From positions 24,551-88,550 of the forward strand of contig JAEESZ010000010.1 in the NCBI GenBank assembly GCA_016286535.1: 64,000 nucleotides of DNA. The letters run 5' to 3'. Under the pieces are notes generated by a model. It was not told the DNA's origin. It was given only the letters and a program-made list of their open reading frames with translations, and did not search any database. Positions 17,223 to 26,505 of this stretch are shown here, piece by piece. The first letter of the stretch is position 1. Each line of letters begins with the position of its first letter. A program made the translations under genes and the position numbers. This stretch comes from Treponema sp. (GTDB lineage Bacteria > Spirochaetota > Spirochaetia > Treponematales > Treponemataceae).

Positions 17223-17942
17223 ATGAATGTTCATAACATTATGGAAGATGTTGTCCAGAAATCTGTAGACAACTTCTACGATCAGGTAAAAGCAAGCAAC
17301 ATAAAGTGGCTTACCTGCGACTGCGAAAACTGCCGCTTAGACACAGTAAGTTACGTATTAAATAGAATCCCCGCAAAATATGTAGTTTCGGGCAGGGGCG
17401 TTACCCACGCAGCAGACACTCTGAACGACCATCAGTTAAAGGCAGATATTGAAGCTCTGATTCTTGAAGGAATGAGAATTGTAAGCAGCACAAAAAGACC
17501 TTTCCACAAAAATGACCGCAAAGAATGCTCTATTGCTCAGGAAGCAATTCCATGCTATAACTTTTCAACTATTACAGGAACAATTCTTGACGGCTCTACC
17601 TTCGAACCGGTAATCAACGCTACAGTACTTTTAAAAGTAAACGGCAAAGAAGCAGAGATGATAGATAAAACCTGGATTAATCCTTACATCACCTGTAAAA
17701 GTACCCGGGGAGCCTATAACTTCTGGGTAAAACCTATGGAAACAATTAAGGAAGGAACTAAAAAAACTTTTAAAATGGAATTAGATGTATCTGCAGAGGG
17801 CTATTCACCTCTCAAATATTTCTTTGAAATTCCATTAGTTTCAGAACCACAAAGCAGAACAGAAATAAATTCTACTTTTACCCTGAAACTTAGAGATTTA
17901 GTTCTTTTCAAATCTGATATAGAAAACGAAATGGATAACTAA
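17223..17942 (+). CDS. ComFB-domain protein with C-terminal beta domain
   Basis: 239 aa. Residues 1-95 match the late-competence ComFB family: NIMEDVVQKSVDNFYDQV, then a four-cysteine-like cluster WLTCDCENCRLDTVSYVLNR and PAKYVVSGRG. Residues about 115-239 look like a transthyretin/carboxypeptidase-regulatory-type beta domain (TGTILDGSTFEPVINATVLLKV, then KSTRGAYNFWV). Family knowledge: ComFB proteins have been linked with cyclic-di-nucleotide signalling in other bacteria, but function here is unknown. It has an AGAGGTGAG ribosome binding site and precedes era by 8 nt. Confidence 0.75.
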   Translation: MNVHNIMEDVVQKSVDNFYDQVKASNIKWLTCDCENCRLDTVSYVLNRIPAKYVVSGRGVTHAADTLNDHQLKADIEALILEGMRIVSSTKRPFHKNDRKECSIAQEAIPCYNFSTITGTILDGSTFEPVINATVLLKVNGKEAEMIDKTWINPYITCKSTRGAYNFWVKPMETIKEGTKKTFKMELDVSAEGYSPLKYFFEIPLVSEPQSRTEINSTFTLKLRDLVLFKSDIENEMDN

Positions 17943-17950
17943 GATTTATT

Positions 17951-18859
17951 ATGGCTGAAACTGAAGAACTTAAAACTGCTGTTGTAACAATTATTGGCCG
18001 CCCTTCCGCAGGCAAATCAACCTTTTTGAACACTGCCTGCCAGGAAGATGTCAGTATTGTTTCTCCTACCCCACAGACTACAAGAAATGCAATCAAGGGA
18101 ATTGTAAATACTTCCTTTGGTCAGCTGATTTTTATTGATACCCCCGGCTATCACGATTCAGAAAAAAAACTGAATCTAAGATTAAAGTCGGTAACGGAAT
18201 CTCAACTGGAAGGAGTAGACTGCGTTCTTTACATAATCGATTCTACCCGACCACTGGGAGAAGAAGAGATTCACACCTCAGCTCTTTTAAAAAATCTGCA
18301 GGACAAAACCATAGTTGCAATCAATAAAACAGATTTGCCACAGAGCAGACCTCTTCCAATCATAAAGTTTATTTCGGAGCAGCTGCCTCAAATTCCAGAA
18401 AATTATATTCTGCAGATGTCTGCACAAAAGGACCAGGGCATTAACGAAGTGCTTAAGGCCCTTTATGACATTTCTCCTGTCGGCCAGCCGGTTTATGATG
18501 AAGAAGTTTATACCGACCAGGATTTAACATTCCGCGTTTGCGAAGTAATTCGTGGAGAAGCAATAAACCGCCTGCAGGACGAAATTCCTCATGCAGTTTA
18601 TGTAGAAGTTGCAGATATAGAACACAGAAACGAAGGAAAAAAACTCTGGATAAGAGCCTTCCTTTGTGTTGAACGCGACAGCCAGAAGGGAATTGTAATT
18701 GGAAAGGGTGCTTCTAAAATTAAGGAAATCAGAACCGCCGCCCTTAAAAAACTAAGCCAGATTTACATACAGAAAATAGATTTAGATTTACAGGTAAAGG
18801 TAGACAAGAACTGGAGACAGAGAGACTACACTATCAACAGGCTTGTTCCTAATTCCTGA
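17951..18859 (+). CDS. era: GTPase Era
   Basis: 302 aa. G1 motif GRPSAGKST (residues 16-24), switch region SPTPQTTRNAIKG, G3 DTPGYHDSE and G4 NKTD are followed by a KH RNA-binding domain with the GKGASKIKEIRTAAL loop. Era binds the 3' end of 16S rRNA and acts in 30S subunit maturation at the inner membrane. The usual GRPNVGKST is changed to GRPSAGKST, which keeps the key Gly-Lys-Ser. The gene follows the ComFB-domain gene by 8 nt. Confidence 0.95.
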   Translation: MAETEELKTAVVTIIGRPSAGKSTFLNTACQEDVSIVSPTPQTTRNAIKGIVNTSFGQLIFIDTPGYHDSEKKLNLRLKSVTESQLEGVDCVLYIIDSTRPLGEEEIHTSALLKNLQDKTIVAINKTDLPQSRPLPIIKFISEQLPQIPENYILQMSAQKDQGINEVLKALYDISPVGQPVYDEEVYTDQDLTFRVCEVIRGEAINRLQDEIPHAVYVEVADIEHRNEGKKLWIRAFLCVERDSQKGIVIGKGASKIKEIRTAALKKLSQIYIQKIDLDLQVKVDKNWRQRDYTINRLVPNS

Positions 18860-18878
18860 CACTAATTCTTAACACTGA

Positions 18879-18907
18879 TTGTTTGAATTTAAAAAATTAA
18901 GTACAAT
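18879..18907 (+). promoter_or_regulatory. promoter for ychF
   Basis: -35 TTGTTT at 18879-18884, 17-nt spacer, -10 TACAAT at 18902-18907, ending 34 nt before the ychF start. Confidence 0.5.
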
Positions 18908-18941
18908 AGTAAGACAATTTTAATTATTTCTTGGAGTAAAT

Positions 18942-20072
18942 ATGGCTCTTGAATGTGGTATAGTTGGACTTCCAAACGTAGGTAAGTCTACAATTTTTTC
19001 AGCATTAACAGCTGCCCCAGCCGCAGCAGAAAACTTTCCTTTTTGTACAATTGACCCAAATATAGGTATTGTAGATCTTCCGGATGAACGTCTGGATTTT
19101 TTAGCAAGCAAACATAATCCTAAAAAGAAGACTCCCGCTGCAGTAAAATTTGTTGATATTGCAGGTTTAATTAAGGGTGCCAGCAATGGCGAAGGTCTTG
19201 GTAACAAATTCCTTGCAAACATTCGCGAATGTTCAGTAATTGCTCACGTTGTACGCTGTTTTGACAATCCTGATATTATGCATGTCCGCGACAATGCAAA
19301 CGAAGCAGCTCCTATTGACCCTGAAAGTGATATTCTTACAATCAACTGGGAATTATGCCAGGCAGACTTAAATACTATTGAAGCCCGCCAGGACAAGGTT
19401 ACCAGAGCAGTTCGTTCTTTAGGTCACGAAGAAGAAAAAAAATATGCACCATGGCAGTCTGCTGTAAATAAAATTAAACCTCTTTTACAGGACGGAAAAT
19501 GCGCCCGCACAGCAGATTTAACAGATGATGAAAAAGCTGCCATCTACGATATGTTCCTTCTTACAATGAAACCAACCCTTTACGTTGCAAACGTAGACGA
19601 AGATTCTGTTGCAGAAGGTACAAACAAATACGTTGAAATTGTAAAAAAATACGCAGAAGAAGAAAAATCTGAAGTTGTTGTAATCTGCGGAAAATTTGAA
19701 GCAGACCTTGCAGAAATTGAAGATGCAAACGACAAAAAAGATTTTATGGAAAGCGTTGGCTTAAAGGAGAGCGGACTTGCAGTTCTTGCAAGAAAGGCTT
19801 ATCACCTTATGGGCTTAAGAACCTTCTTTACAGGCGGACCAGATGAATGCCGCGCATGGACAATTCATGCAGGAGATAAAGCTCCAAGAGCCGCAGGTGT
19901 AATCCACACTGACTTTGAAAAAGGCTTTATCAGGGCAGAAGCTTATACCATTGATGATTTAAGACAATACGGCGACGAAGCTGCAATTAAAGCAGCCGGA
20001 AAATATCGTCAGGAAGGAAAAGAATACGTTGTTCAGGACGGTGATGTTCTTTTCTTCAAATTCAACGTCTAA
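18942..20072 (+). CDS. ychF: ribosome-binding GTPase/ATPase YchF (Obg family)
   Basis: 376 aa, close to family length. G1 GLPNVGKST, the [11 protein letters not shown] switch, G3 [17 protein letters not shown] and the NVDED segment in place of the classical NKxD motif (a YchF hallmark linked with ATP preference) are all visible. The C-terminal TGS domain contains [15 protein letters not shown] and [12 protein letters not shown]. It binds ribosomes and is implicated in translation and stress control. It is followed 10 nt later by the DUF362 gene. Confidence 0.95.
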   Translation: MALECGIVGLPNVGKSTIFSALTAAPAAAENFPFCTIDPNIGIVDLPDERLDFLASKHNPKKKTPAAVKFVDIAGLIKGASNGEGLGNKFLANIRECSVIAHVVRCFDNPDIMHVRDNANEAAPIDPESDILTINWELCQADLNTIEARQDKVTRAVRSLGHEEEKKYAPWQSAVNKIKPLLQDGKCARTADLTDDEKAAIYDMFLLTMKPTLYVANVDEDSVAEGTNKYVEIVKKYAEEEKSEVVVICGKFEADLAEIEDANDKKDFMESVGLKESGLAVLARKAYHLMGLRTFFTGGPDECRAWTIHAGDKAPRAAGVIHTDFEKGFIRAEAYTIDDLRQYGDEAAIKAAGKYRQEGKEYVVQDGDVLFFKFNV

Positions 20073-20082
20073 GAGGTAACCC

Positions 20083-21198
20083 TTGTCTGCGACAGTTGGC
20101 CTGCAGTTATGCAAAGAATATGACTTTAATAAGGTTTATGACTCTATTCTGGAATTATTCCGCTTAGTTCCGCCACCAGATTTCAAAGACAAGGTTGTAC
20201 TATTAAAACCAAATATTCTTTACCCTAAAAAACCGGAACTTGCGGTATGTACACACCCTGTCGTAGTGGGCGCCGCAGTAAAAGCCTTTCTAAGCCAGGG
20301 GGCAAAAAAAGTTCTGGTAGGGGAATCGCCGGCAATGGCAAATCCAACCACCGCTGCAAAGATAACCGGCATGTATAACCAGGTTATAGACAACGGCGGT
20401 GAGTGGACTGAATTCAAAGAATCTGTAGTTGTAAGCTGTCCTCAGGGCCTTATCTGCAAACAGTTTAATTTTGCTTCACAAATTAAGGAAGCAGACCTTG
20501 TAGTTTCCCTTTCAAAATTAAAAACCCATCAGTTTATGACCTACACAGGTGCAATGAAAAATCTTTTTGGCCTTATGATTGGACTCGAAAAGGCCCAGAC
20601 TCATTACCGCTTTCCTAAAAAAGAAGATTTTGCAAACTTCCTTACAGACTTAAATATTGCTGCCGGTTCAAATTACGCCATTATGGATGCAATTGTCGGT
20701 ATGGAAGGCCCTGGTGGACCTGGAAGCGGTACTCCTAAAAACCTTGGTTTTCTTGCCGCCTCTACAAATCTTCTGGCCCTCGACTGGGAATGTGCTTCTT
20801 TAGTAGGCTACAATCCTCATACAATTGTTTATCTGGAAGAGGCTTTAAAAAGAAAAATCTGGTTTACGGACGAAAAAGAAATTACTACCCTTGGGGCTGC
20901 AGAAAAAGACTGCCGCTGTACTTCTTTTAAAATTGTAAAAGAAGCTTCCCCTACCCTGCAAAAAATGATTCCCGGCTGGATAAACTTTATTGCAAATAAA
21001 TTCTTTATTAAAACTCCTGTATTTAATCCCAAAAAATGCATGAAATGCAGAAAATGCATGGAAATCTGTCCGCCACATTTAATTAAAATGACCGGCAAAA
21101 ATGAGACAGCCTTCCTCAGCGACAGAAACAAATGCCAGCACTGCTACTGTTGCCATGAAATTTGTCCTCACGATGCAATTAAACTAAAAAGATTTTAA
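20083..21198 (+). CDS. DUF362-domain iron-sulfur protein
   Basis: 371 aa with a TTG start and AAGAGG ribosome binding site. The first ~280 residues are a DUF362 domain (LLKPNILYPKKPE, GESPAMAN, LSKLKTHQFMTYTGAMKNLFG, IVGMEGPGGPGSG). The C-terminus holds two 4Fe-4S ferredoxin motifs, CMKCRKCMEICP and CQHCYCCHEICP. It should be a cytoplasmic electron-transfer protein. The partner and reaction are not known. It overlaps the convergent HD-GYP gene by 4 nt at their 3' ends. Confidence 0.88.
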   Translation: MSATVGLQLCKEYDFNKVYDSILELFRLVPPPDFKDKVVLLKPNILYPKKPELAVCTHPVVVGAAVKAFLSQGAKKVLVGESPAMANPTTAAKITGMYNQVIDNGGEWTEFKESVVVSCPQGLICKQFNFASQIKEADLVVSLSKLKTHQFMTYTGAMKNLFGLMIGLEKAQTHYRFPKKEDFANFLTDLNIAAGSNYAIMDAIVGMEGPGGPGSGTPKNLGFLAASTNLLALDWECASLVGYNPHTIVYLEEALKRKIWFTDEKEITTLGAAEKDCRCTSFKIVKEASPTLQKMIPGWINFIANKFFIKTPVFNPKKCMKCRKCMEICPPHLIKMTGKNETAFLSDRNKCQHCYCCHEICPHDAIKLKRF

Positions 21199-22535
21199 TC
21201 CTTGTATTTTTCCATAATAGCCATAGCATCATCCTGCATACTCAGGAAAAGTTCTGCTAAAAGAGGATCAAAATGAGAGCCTGCCTCTTTTTTTATAATG
21301 TCCATGGCAGTTTCTATAGGGAAAGGTTCCTTATAACAGCGGGGAGAAACCAGAGCATCAAAAACATCAGCAATTGCCATAATTCTTGCAGAAAGAGGTA
21401 TTTCATCTTTCTTTAAGCCTTCTGGATAACCTTTTCCATCCCAGCGCTCGTGATGACAGGTAGCAATCTCTTTTGCAATCTGAATATACTCTTTATCATC
21501 ATGGTCGCCGATTACTTCTTCTACAATACGGCCGCCTTCAACGGTATGTCTTTTTATCTGTTCAAATTCTTCAGGAGTGAGTTTTCCGGGCTTTTTAAGA
21601 ATATTGTCTGGAACTACAATTTTTCCTATATCATGCATTGGAGCGGCTTTTGTAATAAGGGAAATATAATCGTCAGTAAGAATATCTGTATAAATATTAT
21701 TAACTCTGGCCTTTAATGCAATAAGATTTACATAAGCACTGGTTCTTCTTACATGTTCACCTGTATCGCTGTCACGGTTTTCTACAAGGTTTGAAAGGCT
21801 TATGATTGTATTATTCTGCATTTCAATTATTTTTCTATGCTGTAAATCTAAAAGTTCTCTCTGAGAATGAATTTCTTCAATCTGGTCTGCAATTGCTCCC
21901 TGTAAAACTTCCCTGTTTTCTTCAAGGCTCTGGGTTCTAAGCAAATCTCTTTTAAGGGCTCTTCTTTTAGAAAGGGAAAGGCCGTAAAGTAGAAGACTCA
22001 AAAGAATGGTGTCCATAACACCAACCCAGGTGTAACGGGTCAAAATTTCATTGTAAACCAGGAAATTAAAAACTATAAGGGCACTTACAAAGATAAGAGG
22101 TTCAATTTGCAGGGTAAGAATAGAAATAATTCCAATACTTGCAAAGCATATTAAACCACTAAAGCTGTTATGCATAACAACAAAAAGATAGATACTTAAG
22201 GCATAACCGGCTATAAAAACCTGAATATAAGGAATGCTTTTTATAATAAAATGAACTTTAGGAAGTTTTCTAAGCAGAGCAGAAAGCAGAATTCCTACAA
22301 GACTTATGATTATAAAAATAGACAGATATATGAATTTAAAAAAATCTGCGTAAATATCACCCTTATGAATTATAAGTTCTATACCAAAATATACAAATCC
22401 AAAAGCGAAAATAAAATGTAAAACAACAAAAAGATTTGTTAGATTTTTTGTAGCGATCTGATCACGTAAATCGCTGCTTAACATATATCGGTCTTTATAC
22501 CAGTCTATTATACTTTTTATACTTTTAATTCTCAC
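21195..22535 (-). CDS. membrane-bound HD-GYP domain protein (c-di-GMP phosphodiesterase)
   Basis: 446 aa. Residues about 28-195 contain roughly six hydrophobic segments, then a short coiled coil (about 200-240), then an HD-GYP domain with DSDTGEHVRRTSAY, the HD pair in MHDIGKIVVP, and HHERWDGKGYPEGL containing the GYP motif. Family function is hydrolysis of cyclic di-GMP. The membrane part has no recognised sensor name and may detect an envelope or membrane signal. The window also encodes a diguanylate cyclase at 51917-53881. Confidence 0.9.
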   Translation of the reverse strand: MRIKSIKSIIDWYKDRYMLSSDLRDQIATKNLTNLFVVLHFIFAFGFVYFGIELIIHKGDIYADFFKFIYLSIFIIISLVGILLSALLRKLPKVHFIIKSIPYIQVFIAGYALSIYLFVVMHNSFSGLICFASIGIISILTLQIEPLIFVSALIVFNFLVYNEILTRYTWVGVMDTILLSLLLYGLSLSKRRALKRDLLRTQSLEENREVLQGAIADQIEEIHSQRELLDLQHRKIIEMQNNTIISLSNLVENRDSDTGEHVRRTSAYVNLIALKARVNNIYTDILTDDYISLITKAAPMHDIGKIVVPDNILKKPGKLTPEEFEQIKRHTVEGGRIVEEVIGDHDDKEYIQIAKEIATCHHERWDGKGYPEGLKKDEIPLSARIMAIADVFDALVSPRCYKEPFPIETAMDIIKKEAGSHFDPLLAELFLSMQDDAMAIMEKYKD

Positions 22536-22571
22536 CAGTGTGTCCTGAAGAAATGTAAATTGCTTATATAA

Positions 22572-22599
22572 ATTATACCCTTTATTGAATAAAAAGCAA
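22572..22599 (-). promoter_or_regulatory. promoter for the HD-GYP gene
   Basis: Minus strand: TTGCTT (22599-22594), 16-nt spacer, TATAAT (22577-22572), 37 nt before the start codon. Confidence 0.55.
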
Positions 22600-22626
22600 T
22601 CACAGATATTCAGCGGAACTAAAAGT

Positions 22627-24456
22627 TTACTTTTTCCATTTAGCGTCTTTGCACAGGTCTATGCTTTGACCACGTTTTCCTTCTGTTTCAAAAAGGATGA
22701 TGGTATTTTTTCCCTTATGCAAAAGAGGCCCCGGAATATAAAGTCTTTTTTGAGGTCCCTTTTCCCAGAACCTTCCGATATTAAAGCCGTTTACAAAAGC
22801 CACGCCCTTGCCCCAGCCGGAAAAATCAAGATAGCAGTCTGTGTAAATGCCGTCTTCCATATCTGCATCAAAATCAAACTTAAAGAAAGCAGGATTTTCG
22901 CCGCTTTCTTTGCCCCAGCTTCCCTTCTCGCAAAGAAGTCTGATTTGATTTTCGTCTAAAGGAAGATTAAAAATATCCCAGCCATAGTGACAGTGACTGT
23001 TTATTAAAATATCTTCACTGATTCCTTTTTTCTGTTCTTCCAGCTTGTGGCCAAAGTTTACCCTTCCCAGGTTTTCTACAAGAAAATCAAGGCGGGCACC
23101 CTTTGAGCTGTTTATTTTCCAGTTTTTACCTTCCTTAAAGGTAAGAGGCCAGATTCCGTGCTGCTCACTGCAAATCTGACGGTCAAAGGCTGTAAAAGCT
23201 TTGTTCTCATCAGAAAAAGCAATAATACGGTCAGCACATTTTTTAAAGACAATTTCTTTTGCAGGAAGGTCCTCCTGCATCTTAGTGCGGTAAAGAATAT
23301 AGCCGTAAGCCTGGCCGCATTTTTCCATGGACAGAGGATTTACACTCTTTTTTGCAGAAGAAATAATTTCAAGGTTTTCGAACAAATCTGCACTTTCCTG
23401 CCAGCAGATTTTTCCAAAGGCTTTTCTTTCTATTCTGGTAGAAAGTTCAACTGTCTTTATAAAATCTTCGCCTTTTGCATTTTTGATGATATCGCGAAGG
23501 GCAAAGTATTTTTTGGTAAGCTGTCCGTCTTCGGAAAGAGGAGCATCGTAATCGTAAGAAGTTGTGTCCGGGGTAAGTTTTCCATAATAGTTTGACCCGT
23601 TCATAAAGCCAAAGTTTGTTCCCCCGTGGAACATATAAAGATTTATATTATGACCATTTTTAACAACATAATCATAATCCATTTTATTTACCACAAGCTT
23701 TGAAGCCTTCTTTTTTTTGTTGCCCCAGGCATCGAACCAGCCAACCCAGAATTCCATATTCATTAAAGGAAGATTCTCAGGCATCATCTTCTTCATCTGG
23801 GAAAACTGCCACTGGCAGGCTGAACCAAAGTTGCCTGTTGGAAGAGCCCCCTCAAGCTGTCCTGCTGTAAATACATCACGGCTCCAGGGACCATCAGAAG
23901 TAACAAAAGGCAGAGTAATTCCAAGTTTACGCATAAGGTCTGCAAGAAATTTTAAATAATCCTTATCATCACCAAAATATCCGTATTCGTTTTCTACCTG
24001 AATAAGAATGATTTTTCCACCATTATCTATCTGATAAGGCACAAGCTTTGGTATAAGTTGATTGTAATAATCTGTAATGTGATTTAAATAAGGCCGGTAA
24101 GAACAGCGCAGCTTCATTCCATCTTCTGCTAAAAGCCAGGCAGGAAGGCCGCCCCATTCCCATTCTGCACAAATATATGGGGAAGGACGAATTATAATGT
24201 AAAGGTCCAGTTCCTGGGCAATTTCTATAAAGCGGCAAAAATCATGCATGCCGTCCCAGAGAAAATGTCCTTTTTCCGGTTCATGAAAATTCCAGGGAAT
24301 ATAGGTCTCTACCGTATTACAGCCCATGTTTTTGAGCTTTTCAAGACGGTCCCGCCAGTATTCCGGAACTACACGAAAGTAATGAATTGAGCCCGACAAT
24401 ATCTGTACGGGCTCTCCATTAATGAAAAATCTGTCCTTAATTTCTACCCTACTCAT
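22627..24456 (-). CDS. beta-galactosidase, glycoside hydrolase family 35
   Basis: 609 aa. GH35 motifs are strong: GSIHYFRVVPEYWRDRL, TVETYIPWNFHEPEKG, RPSPYICAEWEWGGLPAWL, the acid/base glutamate in IQVENEYG (Glu157) and the nucleophile in NMEFWVGWFDAWG (Glu235). C-terminal beta domains include GWGKGVAFVNGFNIGRFWE. There is no signal peptide, so it acts on imported galactosides. The start codon abuts a perfect palindrome and has no Shine-Dalgarno. Rubredoxin lies upstream on the same strand. Confidence 0.94.
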   Translation of the reverse strand: MSRVEIKDRFFINGEPVQILSGSIHYFRVVPEYWRDRLEKLKNMGCNTVETYIPWNFHEPEKGHFLWDGMHDFCRFIEIAQELDLYIIIRPSPYICAEWEWGGLPAWLLAEDGMKLRCSYRPYLNHITDYYNQLIPKLVPYQIDNGGKIILIQVENEYGYFGDDKDYLKFLADLMRKLGITLPFVTSDGPWSRDVFTAGQLEGALPTGNFGSACQWQFSQMKKMMPENLPLMNMEFWVGWFDAWGNKKKKASKLVVNKMDYDYVVKNGHNINLYMFHGGTNFGFMNGSNYYGKLTPDTTSYDYDAPLSEDGQLTKKYFALRDIIKNAKGEDFIKTVELSTRIERKAFGKICWQESADLFENLEIISSAKKSVNPLSMEKCGQAYGYILYRTKMQEDLPAKEIVFKKCADRIIAFSDENKAFTAFDRQICSEQHGIWPLTFKEGKNWKINSSKGARLDFLVENLGRVNFGHKLEEQKKGISEDILINSHCHYGWDIFNLPLDENQIRLLCEKGSWGKESGENPAFFKFDFDADMEDGIYTDCYLDFSGWGKGVAFVNGFNIGRFWEKGPQKRLYIPGPLLHKGKNTIILFETEGKRGQSIDLCKDAKWKK

Positions 24457-24491
24457 GATAGTAATACTATCACAAATATGTAAAAATGCAA
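24456..24491 (-). promoter_or_regulatory. promoter and palindromic operator of the GH35 gene
   Basis: A perfect inverted repeat, TGATAGT and ACTATCA around a 3-nt centre, spans 24456-24472 and touches the start codon. It contains a -10-like TAGTAT (24469-24464), with -35 TTGCAT (24491-24486) 16 nt away. Predicted RNA would begin near 24457, giving a leaderless mRNA under control of whatever binds the palindrome. Confidence 0.5.
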
Positions 24492-24496
24492 GGTAA

Positions 24497-24525
24497 GAAT
24501 GTCTTATTCTATGAATATCTTATTC
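24497..24525. repeat. 16-nt-period direct repeat over the rubredoxin stop codon
   Basis: GAATATCTTATTC (24513-24525) and GAATGTCTTATTC (24497-24509) differ by one base. The first copy contains the rubredoxin stop codon. The units are short and partly self-complementary. Confidence 0.4.
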
Positions 24526-24678
24526 AATAATAAACTTATCTTTTGCAGCTCCACATTCAGGACACTTGTAGTCTGCAGGAACATCAGCCCAGGCTGTTCC
24601 TGGTGCAACATTGTTTTTTGGATCTCCTGCATCTTTATCGTAAACATAACCACAATTATCGCATTGCATTCTTTCCAT
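24520..24678 (-). CDS. rubredoxin
   Basis: A 52-aa protein beginning MERMQCDNCGYVYD, with the two iron-binding knuckles CDNCGY (Cys6, Cys9) and CPECGA (Cys39, Cys42), and the aromatic core YVYD...PGTAWADVPADYKCP. This is a complete classical rubredoxin, a one-iron electron carrier often used for oxygen or superoxide defence in anaerobes. It starts at an ATG preceded by AAGGAG. It lies 41 nt downstream of the acyl-CoA synthetase gene on the same strand. The redox partner is not in the window. Confidence 0.95.
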   Translation of the reverse strand: MERMQCDNCGYVYDKDAGDPKNNVAPGTAWADVPADYKCPECGAAKDKFIIE

Positions 24679-24719
24679 AAATCAAATCTCCTTTTTCCGC
24701 CAAAGCGGTATTTTTATTT

Positions 24720-26357
24720 TTAATCCTTCATTACAGCAAAAGGATCTGTTGTTCTATAAAGTTCACGTAACTTTGGTTTTTCAATTTTTCCGGTTGCATT
24801 ACGCAAAACAGGTGCAAAAATAATCTTCTTAGGTCTTTTATATTTTGGTAAATCCAGACAGAAATTATTTACATCTTCTTCGCTGCAAGTCTGACCAGGT
24901 TTTACTTCAATAATTGCAGCAGTAATTTCGCCAAGGCGCTGATCTGCAAGACCAATTACGGCAACATCCTTTACCTGTGGCATCTTACTTATAAAGTCTT
25001 CAATCTGAACCGGATAAATATTTTCTCCACCAGTAATAATAACATCCTTTTTGCGGTCTACAAGATAAATAAAGCCGTCTTCATCCTGCATTGCCATATC
25101 GCCTGTGTAAAGCCAGCCTTCCTTATCAAGAACTTCTGCAGTTGCTTCCGGATTTTTATAGTATTCAACCATAACTCCAGGTCCCTTTACAGCAAGTTCT
25201 CCAACTTCGCCCTGCTTTACATCGCATCGTTTTTCGTCAACAATTCTGACCTCCCAGCCATAGCCCGGTATTCCAATTGCGCCAATTTTATGGTCATTGC
25301 CAACGCCGAGGTGTACACAGCCAGGTCCAATAGATTCAGACAGACCGTAGTTTGTATCATAATCGTGATGAGGGAAATATTTTTTCCAGTCTTCAATAAG
25401 TTTCTTAGGTACAGGCTGAGCACCAATATGCATAAGTCTCCACTGGTCCAGCTTAAAGGCCTTTAAGTCCACGTCGCCTTTTTCTATGGCAACCAGAATA
25501 TCCTGTGCCCATGGAACTAAAAGCCATACGATTGTACAGCCTTCATCGCTTACAGCCTTAAGAATATTTTCAGGTTTTGTACCCCTTAATAAAACTGCCT
25601 TTCCTCCAGAAATTAAAGAACCAAACCAGTGCATTTTTGCCCCGGTATGATACAAAGGTGGAATACAGAGGAATACATCATCCTTTGTCTGACCGTGATG
25701 TTTCTGCTCAACTGCAGCAGAATGCATTAAAGCCTTATGACGGTGCAAAATTGCCTTAGGAAAGCCGGTAGTTCCGGAACTAAAGTAAATTGCTCCAAAA
25801 TCTTCGTCCTTTATTTCAATGCCGGGATTCTCTGAAGAATAGTTCATGGCAGAAGTTACATAGTTTTCTGAAAAACTTGGAGTTAAGCCTTCTCCTACAT
25901 AAATTAAAAGACGGCCTTTCATAATTTTGTCAGAAATAGCTTCCAGACGGCCAATAAATTCTGGTCCAAAGAATAAAACAGAAATATCTGCAAGGCCTAA
26001 ACAATAGTCTATTTCGTCTGAGGCATAGCGGAAGTTCAAAGGAACAGCCAGAGCTCCGGTTTTTAAAATTCCAAAGTAGATAGGGAGCCATTCCAGGCAG
26101 TTCATCATTAAAATTCCAACTTTATCACCCTTGCGCACACCCCTTTCCAAAAGATAGTGGGCACAACGGTTTGCTTTTTCATTAAAAATTTTCCAGGTTA
26201 TTTCGCGGCGGTAAGGGAGATTTGGTTCCGGCTGGGTTAAATCAAATTCCTTCCAGGTGATTCTACGGGTATCTCTTACCTCTGGATTAAGTTCTACAAG
26301 AGCGCAGTTATTTGCAAAGTCTACTGCATTTTTTTCTAGATATTTAGTAATAGGCAT
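24720..26357 (-). CDS. AMP-forming acyl-CoA synthetase
   Basis: 545 aa. The AMP-binding motif FGAIYFSSGTTGFPKAILHRH, the NYGLSESIGPG motif, YTGDMAMQDEDGFIYLVDRKKDVIITGGENIYP and a final GKIEKPKLRELY catalytic lysine motif are intact. It activates a carboxylic acid, probably a fatty or branched/aromatic acid, to its CoA thioester. Many gut treponemes need short branched fatty acids, so such an enzyme would be useful, but substrate specificity cannot be read here. It is divergent from the PadR gene. Confidence 0.9.
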   Translation of the reverse strand: MPITKYLEKNAVDFANNCALVELNPEVRDTRRITWKEFDLTQPEPNLPYRREITWKIFNEKANRCAHYLLERGVRKGDKVGILMMNCLEWLPIYFGILKTGALAVPLNFRYASDEIDYCLGLADISVLFFGPEFIGRLEAISDKIMKGRLLIYVGEGLTPSFSENYVTSAMNYSSENPGIEIKDEDFGAIYFSSGTTGFPKAILHRHKALMHSAAVEQKHHGQTKDDVFLCIPPLYHTGAKMHWFGSLISGGKAVLLRGTKPENILKAVSDEGCTIVWLLVPWAQDILVAIEKGDVDLKAFKLDQWRLMHIGAQPVPKKLIEDWKKYFPHHDYDTNYGLSESIGPGCVHLGVGNDHKIGAIGIPGYGWEVRIVDEKRCDVKQGEVGELAVKGPGVMVEYYKNPEATAEVLDKEGWLYTGDMAMQDEDGFIYLVDRKKDVIITGGENIYPVQIEDFISKMPQVKDVAVIGLADQRLGEITAAIIEVKPGQTCSEEDVNNFCLDLPKYKRPKKIIFAPVLRNATGKIEKPKLRELYRTTDPFAVMKD

Positions 26358-26420
26358 AGCTGTTTCCTTTTATAAAATAACATTATAAGCCAAAAGAAGT
26401 AAAAAAGCCACAAAAAAAAC

Positions 26421-26490
26421 TTGACAGGATGCTTTCCCGGCATTATATTTTACTACGACAGTAGTAGTACTACGACAGACGTTGCAACGT
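26421..26490 (+). promoter_or_regulatory. promoter with clustered operators for the PadR operon
   Basis: Consensus -35 TTGACA (26421-26426), a 17-nt spacer and -10 TATATT (26444-26449) are followed by three dyads. They are TACTAC-4-GTAGTA (26451-26466), the palindrome GTAGTACTAC (26464-26473) and the 12-bp palindrome ACGTTGCAACGT (26479-26490). TACTACGACAG is also a direct repeat. The dyads cover the predicted start, as expected for autorepression by PadR. Confidence 0.65.
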
Positions 26491-26505
26491 TAGACGAGGT
26501 AAGGT

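Noticed and set aside
24499..24723. Plus-strand open frame of 74 codons
   Set aside because: It is antisense to the complete rubredoxin gene on the minus strand.
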